Source: Coxiellaceae bacterium UBA6002
GTDB lineage: Bacteria > Pseudomonadota > Gammaproteobacteria > UBA6002
Direction of reading: 5' to 3'
Length of the DNA stretch: 9,454 nt
Assembly: GCA_002429595.1 (NCBI GenBank)
Contig: DJAM01000061.1
Location: forward strand, 1-9,454
Within the stretch, counting starts at the first letter, position 1, and every line of letters begins with the position of its first letter. The position numbers were made by a program, and so were the translations under genes. Shown here piece after piece: positions 5,726 to 9,454 of this stretch. Under the pieces are notes generated by a model. The model was not told the origin of the DNA. It did no database searches and saw nothing but the letters and a program-made list of their open reading frames with translations.

Positions 5726-8239
5726 TTAAAGGGTGAATTTAATTGTACCTGCTTGGTCCTGATCAGCTATAGCTACTTTTTTTTCAGCAAAAACCAAATG
5801 CATATTAGAGCTATTTGTCTGGTGTTTCGACAGCTGCGGTTTATGCCAACCATAAAATACATAATGTTCGTGGAATTCGATTCGGCCATCGAAGAGATAG
5901 TTAACATCGGCAGCAGCATCGTATCTTGATTGTTTTAGAAGTTCGACCAGGTCTTTAACATAAGCGTTTTGATCTTCGTCATTAAAAACAGGTTTGCCAT
6001 CTCTTGTTATGCGCAGTTCTTGGATCCAACTTTTTAGGAAATTCATGAATTCTTTTTCAGTTTGGAAGATTCTAATACCTAGGCCTCGTGTAGAAAACAT
6101 GGGTTCCATTTGGAATTTTTCGCTGAAAATATCTTCATAACCTTGTTTGCCTTGCTCGTGACTTTTATTGCATGTGATGAAAGGCTTTAATCGATAATCG
6201 AAAAATTTGGCAGACCACTTAGGTGTCTTCATGAGAGCAGCTCTTAAAGCAGACAACATCGGTTTTTCTAAGGCGTTCAAATACACTATGATGCCACCTG
6301 GTTTCAATGCTCGAAAAATACTATCACGCGCTTTTTCGATATCATCCATCCAATGCAGTGTAAACCAGCTAAACATAACATCGAACCGTTCTTTATCTGG
6401 TAGCGATTCAATATTCTGTTGTAAAAAATATAATTTTGGCGGGTGGATTTTGGAAGATTGACCTTGAGTTAATGTAGCCCGCTCCTGCAAATATTGTTCT
6501 TTGAGTTTGTTTGCTTGCTCTATTTGACTCGTAGAGAGATCATAACCGACCATTTCATCTACCCAGATGTCATTTGCAATTAATTTCTTTAATAGATCAA
6601 TGGTGGGGACGCCATGGCCACATCCTAAATCACAAATGCTGATTGGCCGACTTCTTGCGTCAGGAAAAATTCGTTCTATAAGTATTAAGAGTTTATCGTT
6701 ATTCTCATTATTATATTTTTGCTGGTGTTCGGAGCTTTGGCGATATAATTCACCTGAAAATTGACCGCCTTGGGTGCTAGTATCGTGATCATCAGTAGAA
6801 TTATCTTTGTTTTTTGCTAAGGGTAAATTACTTTGTTGTTGAGCTGCAAATTCCAATAATGCTTGATTTTGTTTTTGATAATAAGCAACTAATCGATTTT
6901 TGGCTTTAGCGTGTCCTGTTGCAGCGGCCTCCCTATACCATCTCAGCATCTGATCTTCGGACCATGCATCTTGTGCTCTCTTGTCAGCTCTATAATTTGG
7001 CCTGTATTTAAAAATTATGTCCTTTGGATCAACATTTTTTCGTCGTTCAAATAAATCCCCTATTGCAAACAAAGCCGCTCCACTATTAGATTTTATTGCA
7101 TGTTGTTTGAGAGTTTCTTCTGCCGCAACATGACCATTATATCGAGTTAATGCTTCGAATAACTCGATCGCATTTTGCTCATTTTTACCTGTAGTAAGAT
7201 ATAACTTCATCAAGCTAAAAATGGCATTATCATCATCCTGCGCAATTGCTCGCCGATAAAGTGCAATCGCGTGATCTACACTTTGAACGACACCAAGACC
7301 ATTCGCATAGAAAAATGCCAGACGATTAATGGCTTCAAGTTCTCCTTGCCGTTCTGCTTGAATGTACCAGTGGATCGCTTTGCTTTGATCTTTTTTGCCG
7401 CTAGGCATATTGTCATAGTAAGATCCAAGTTTAGATTGTGCTTCAGGGTGACCTTGATGGGCGGCTTGTTCCCAGTAACTCACGGCTTCTTGAAATTTCT
7501 TTTCAGCTTTCTCACTGTCACCATTACGCAATCTTAATCCACGCCGATAACGATTTTCTGCATACAAAAATTGCGCTTCAGGAATACCGCGCTTCGCGGC
7601 AGCTAATAAACAATCAACACGTCTGTCACCGTTTTTGGCTTCCTTTGATTCTTCAAAGCTAATAGCTAAGTAATATGATGCAACAGCACATTGTTTCTCA
7701 ACTGCTTGTGTAAGACAGATGATTGCACAACTGACGTTGACCCTCGTACCAATTCCATAGTAGTGCATCCATCCTAAACAGCATTCAAGATAACCATTGG
7801 TAAGTTGTTCGCTAGCCAGATTTAGACAACGTACAAATAATTCTTTTTCAGCAGAAAGACTTCTGCGGTGCACGGTCAGAGTTTCATGTGCGAGCATGAC
7901 TTTCGTGATATAGGCACTAAGCTGTTTTATTGTTTTAGGTTGATTTGGATTAGCCTGATAGAGCTCATCGAATTGCCTCGAATAAGTGGCAATCAAATCT
8001 TTTTTAATTAATTCACAATGTTCGGGTGACAGCCTAAGTAGCATTAGGTAAATATCGGGGTGTGCTTGCTCTGGTAGGAACTGCAGATGATCAGAAAGTG
8101 TAAGCAATAGGGTAAGCGCATTTAGATCGGCTAGTTCGCCCAGTTTTACGCGCATCTGTAAAAACAATTTCCAATCTTGGTGACTGACTTCTTTACCGCT
8201 AGTAAATTTAGTTAATAGAACTTGTAACTCTGAATGCAT
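5726..8239 (-). CDS. Sel1-repeat protein fused to a SAM-dependent methyltransferase
   Basis: This 837-residue protein has no signal peptide or membrane segment. Residues 1-140 are helical and unassigned. Residues about 150-457 are divergent Sel1/TPR-like repeats: CLGWMHYYGIGT (154-165), YWEQAAHQGHPEAQSKLGSY (255-274), AIHWYIQAERQGELEAINRL (288-307), LAFFYANGLGVVQSVDHAIA (307-326) and WYREAAATGHAKAKNRL (434-450). A Gln/Asn/Asp-rich linker (455-495) leads to a class I methyltransferase domain: motif I CDLGCGHG (536-543), an acidic residue after strand two in GYDLST (565-570), FDVMFSWFTLHWMDD (619-633) and LKPGGIIVYLN (645-655). The domain resembles UbiE/trans-aconitate-type enzymes; the substrate is unknown. 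Sel1 repeats usually mediate protein contacts, so they may choose the target. AAGGA sits 5 bases before the ATG. A secreted effector is possible, but no export signal is evident. Confidence 0.92.
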   Translation of the reverse strand: MHSELQVLLTKFTSGKEVSHQDWKLFLQMRVKLGELADLNALTLLLTLSDHLQFLPEQAHPDIYLMLLRLSPEHCELIKKDLIATYSRQFDELYQANPNQPKTIKQLSAYITKVMLAHETLTVHRRSLSAEKELFVRCLNLASEQLTNGYLECCLGWMHYYGIGTRVNVSCAIICLTQAVEKQCAVASYYLAISFEESKEAKNGDRRVDCLLAAAKRGIPEAQFLYAENRYRRGLRLRNGDSEKAEKKFQEAVSYWEQAAHQGHPEAQSKLGSYYDNMPSGKKDQSKAIHWYIQAERQGELEAINRLAFFYANGLGVVQSVDHAIALYRRAIAQDDDNAIFSLMKLYLTTGKNEQNAIELFEALTRYNGHVAAEETLKQHAIKSNSGAALFAIGDLFERRKNVDPKDIIFKYRPNYRADKRAQDAWSEDQMLRWYREAAATGHAKAKNRLVAYYQKQNQALLEFAAQQQSNLPLAKNKDNSTDDHDTSTQGGQFSGELYRQSSEHQQKYNNENNDKLLILIERIFPDARSRPISICDLGCGHGVPTIDLLKKLIANDIWVDEMVGYDLSTSQIEQANKLKEQYLQERATLTQGQSSKIHPPKLYFLQQNIESLPDKERFDVMFSWFTLHWMDDIEKARDSIFRALKPGGIIVYLNALEKPMLSALRAALMKTPKWSAKFFDYRLKPFITCNKSHEQGKQGYEDIFSEKFQMEPMFSTRGLGIRIFQTEKEFMNFLKSWIQELRITRDGKPVFNDEDQNAYVKDLVELLKQSRYDAAADVNYLFDGRIEFHEHYVFYGWHKPQLSKHQTNSSNMHLVFAEKKVAIADQDQAGTIKFTL

Positions 8240-8326
8240 AAATGTCCTTTATAATTTATTATTTTTGACTATATTAAAACAGAATTATTAACGTTTTATT
8301 ATTTTTATATGCTTGAGTGGAGTTAA

Positions 8327-8360
8327 ACTTTGGACACGACAAAAATTACTTTGGACATGA
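8327..8360. repeat. Direct repeat ACTTTGGACANGA, two copies at 21-base period
   Basis: ACTTTGGACA followed by NGA occurs at 8327-8339 and again at 8348-8360. The period of 21 bases is two helical turns, so a protein could bind both copies on one face of the DNA. The last three bases of the second copy form the start of the adjacent palindrome. Read on the other strand, the pair is TGTCCAAAGT...TGTCCAAAGT, which recalls the multiple short repeats at IS21-family ends. No transposase gene is present. Confidence 0.75.
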
Positions 8361-8390
8361 TCCTTGTGCTAACGTTTAGCACAAGGATCA
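8358..8390. repeat. Perfect palindrome, 15-base arms with 3-base centre
   Basis: The arms TGATCCTTGTGCTAA (8358-8372) and TTAGCACAAGGATCA (8376-8390) are exact reverse complements around CGT. As RNA this would be a very stable hairpin on either strand. No T-run follows closely on either side, so it does not look like a standard rho-independent terminator. It sits about 120 bases upstream of the methyltransferase-fusion start and could be an operator, part of a leader RNA, or part of a mobile-element end. Confidence 0.85.
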
Positions 8391-8583
8391 CACCACAGGC
8401 CTCGCGCAACATCGGTAACGTTACAAGACCTATCACGTTGCAACAGCTATTGCTTCTAATGCACGACTGAAGCGGTAACCTCTGTTTAATTAAAAAAGCT
8501 AAAATCTAGTTAATTTTGCTATAAATAACAAAGTTTATCTGCTTGCCGTAAGTAATCCAAAAACCTCGTCGAAATCATTCAGC

Positions 8584-8589
8584 TATACT
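8584..8589 (+). promoter_or_regulatory. Candidate -10 box for the small peptide and tautomerase genes
   Basis: TATACT matches 5 of 6 consensus bases and lies 12 bases before the GGAGGA ribosome site of the 27-residue gene. No recognisable -35 is present at 16-18 bases upstream. It would give a very short leader transcript covering both genes. Confidence 0.3.
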
Positions 8590-8601
8590 AAAAAGAAACT
8601 T

Positions 8602-8607
8602 GGAGGA
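8602..8607 (+). promoter_or_regulatory. Ribosome-binding site of the 27-residue membrane peptide
   Basis: GGAGGA lies 7 bases before the ATG at 8615. This near-ideal Shine-Dalgarno spacing is the main reason for treating the short frame as a real gene. Confidence 0.75.
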
Positions 8608-8614
8608 CTGTGAT

Positions 8615-8698
8615 ATGTGGAAATACATTCTTGCCTGGCTGCTGGGAGTTCCTCTTGGAATCTTAGTTATTATCTGGTTGGTTTCACACATTTTTTAA
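8615..8698 (+). CDS. 27-residue single-helix membrane peptide
   Basis: The 27-codon frame begins MWKYILAWLLGVPLG, continues with an Ile/Leu/Val-rich stretch and ends WLVSHIF. Nearly the whole peptide is one hydrophobic helix, with K3 near the N-terminus suggesting a cytoplasmic N-terminus. Similar tiny W/G/P-containing membrane peptides occur in proteobacteria, but I cannot assign a family or function. The excellent ribosome site (8602-8607) supports translation. The stop is only 4 bases before the tautomerase ATG, and that gene has no ribosome site of its own, so this short gene may act as the translation entry point for both. A role as a small regulator of a membrane complex is possible but not shown. 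Confidence 0.7.
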   Translation: MWKYILAWLLGVPLGILVIIWLVSHIF

Positions 8699-8702
8699 TG
8701 CT

Positions 8703-9071
8703 ATGCCAAGTGTCGTCATTGATGTTCGAAATCAATACACTAAAGAGCAGGAAATAGCTATTATCAGCGCTGTACGCTCTACCCTTGAAGACGTTTTTCA
8801 TGCATCCACGGATATCAATATTCGTTTGTTAGTACACGAGCCACATCGATTTGCGTATCCAGCAAGCTGTAGTCACCCCGAATTTTACACTTTTATTAGT
8901 ATTGACTGTTTTCCCGGTCGATCGCTTGACACCAAGCGCGATTTTTATCGAGTGTTGACTGAAAATTTAGCGCTACTAGGCATTCCGAAAGATCATGTCA
9001 AGATAGTGATTAGAGAGTCTGTTAAAGAGAATTGGGGAATTGCAGGGTGCGCTGCTTGTGATATTAAATAA
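8703..9071 (+). CDS. Tautomerase-superfamily protein
   Basis: This 122-residue protein belongs to the tautomerase (4-oxalocrotonate tautomerase/MIF-like) fold. Family members use an N-terminal proline, exposed after Met removal, as catalytic base; here residue 2 is Pro in MPSVVIDVR. Further family features are FPGRSLDTKRDFYRVL (70-85) and a C-terminal ENWGI (109-113). Its length fits a longer, Tautomerase_2-like subgroup. The physiological substrate cannot be told from sequence. The tail is odd: where relatives often have a Gly/Arg-rich ending, this one reads GCAACD, a CxxC at residues 116-119. There is no Shine-Dalgarno sequence before the ATG, which lies 4 bases after the small-peptide stop, so translation is probably coupled. 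It is cytoplasmic, with no signal peptide. Confidence 0.85.
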   Translation: MPSVVIDVRNQYTKEQEIAIISAVRSTLEDVFHASTDINIRLLVHEPHRFAYPASCSHPEFYTFISIDCFPGRSLDTKRDFYRVLTENLALLGIPKDHVKIVIRESVKENWGIAGCAACDIK

Positions 9072-9103
9072 CCCCAATTTTGCTAAAATCATACAAAATT
9101 AAA

Positions 9104-9370
9104 TTAGTATGGTAAGCATTTGAATAGCTTGTTAATAACAAATGAGACGACTATATGCAGATTAAAGAGGCTATCGAAATAGCCTTGCACCGCAATATTC
9201 GATGCATCGGCATGAACATCAACCACTTTAACGTGTGCTTCTGAAGCTGTTAGCTTTCCTGCCACTTCAAAAAAGCATTGTCGAGCAAAATGAAATTTCT
9301 TAGTAATGGATGCTTGGAAACTCGCACCTGCTAAGTAATAGCCAACATCAAATAACTTATTGTTAAGTCG
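9104..9370 (-). pseudogene. Unrecognised gene remnant without a start codon
   Basis: An 88-codon open frame runs between stops at 9371-9373 and 9104-9106 on the minus strand. It includes LFDVGYYLAGASFQASITKK (residues 6-25), FARQCFFEVAGKLTASEAHV (28-47) and VVDVHADASNIAVQGYFDSL (49-68). The composition looks like real protein, but I do not recognise it. No ATG is present; the first possible start is GTG at codon 36. One base out of frame, an ATG a few codons upstream reads MANDLTIS, and a single-base deletion would join it to this frame at about the LFDVG position. A 5' frameshift or truncation is the likely explanation. It converges on the tautomerase gene with 32 bases between stops. The 84 bases beyond it to the window edge show nothing recognisable. 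Confidence 0.45.
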
Positions 9371-9454
9371 TTAGCCATAACTGTGGGCTAATAGTTTATA
9401 GCATAACTCTCACTGAACCTGACTAAAAAGGCTTGCCGACGTCCAACAGGCTGT

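Larger units (their letters stand above)
8240..8614. other. Non-coding region between divergent genes
   Basis: These 375 bases separate the leftward methyltransferase gene from the rightward small-peptide gene. The outer parts are very AT-rich, and the middle (about 8385-8480) is visibly richer in G and C. It contains the direct repeats and palindrome listed separately and a self-complementary GTAACGTTAC at 8415-8424. Only short frames without ribosome sites occur. The compositional patch suggests inserted or remnant DNA, but I can name no element with certainty. Confidence 0.6.

Noticed and set aside
8323..8412. A 29-codon minus-strand frame beginning MLREACGVILVL that crosses the palindrome and the direct repeats.
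   Set aside because: It has no ribosome site, and much of its coding content is forced by the palindrome and repeats; more likely a chance frame or an element remnant.
9076..9100. AATTTTG...CAAAATT inverted repeat between the convergent tautomerase and the gene remnant.
   Set aside because: A seven-base A/T-rich stem with an 11-base loop and no clear T-run is too weak to call a terminator.
1..9454. Search for CRISPR arrays, tRNA or rRNA genes, and toxin-antitoxin pairs.
   Set aside because: No regular spaced repeats, no cloverleaf or rRNA-like stretches, and no pair of small overlapping genes of that type were seen.

Overview
The window looks like chromosomal DNA from an AT-rich Gram-negative bacterium, most likely a gammaproteobacterium. 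PstS has a Sec signal but no lipobox cysteine, and the pst genes run in the proteobacterial order pstS-pstC-pstA-pstB-phoU. An AT-rich gammaproteobacterium with a large Sel1-repeat protein would fit the Legionella/Coxiella side of the class, but that placement is inference only.

Positions 1-3711 (minus strand) hold a high-affinity phosphate uptake operon: pstS (periplasmic phosphate binding), pstC and pstA (membrane channel), pstB (ATPase), and the first six codons of a likely phoU cut by the window edge. Intergenic gaps are 35, 6, 19 and 10 bases, so it is probably one transcript. A Pho-box-like site lies about 95 bases upstream of pstS. PstS captures phosphate, PstCA transports it, PstB powers transport, and PhoU would link transport to PhoR/PhoB signalling.

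Positions 3712-5200 (plus strand) carry a doubtful 76-codon reading frame whose good ribosome site is badly placed and whose 5' end has a T8 run, so it is possibly a decayed gene. It is followed by an unrecognised eight-helix membrane protein.

Positions 5212-8239 (minus strand) carry two neighbouring genes. One encodes an 837-residue protein that joins a Sel1/TPR-like repeat region to a class I SAM-dependent methyltransferase. The other, just downstream, encodes a small protein with a DUF6582-like domain and a Lys/Ala-rich repeat tail. This pair is the most unusual part of the window.

Positions 8240-8614 are non-coding. They contain a 13-base direct repeat at a 21-base period, directly abutting a perfect 15-base-arm palindrome, perhaps a solo insertion-sequence end or a regulatory site. 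Positions 8615-9071 (plus strand) encode a 27-residue single-helix membrane peptide with a strong ribosome site, and 4 bases later a tautomerase-superfamily enzyme. Positions 9104-9370 (minus strand) hold an 88-codon open frame with no usable start, probably the remains of a gene. The last 84 bases show nothing I can name.
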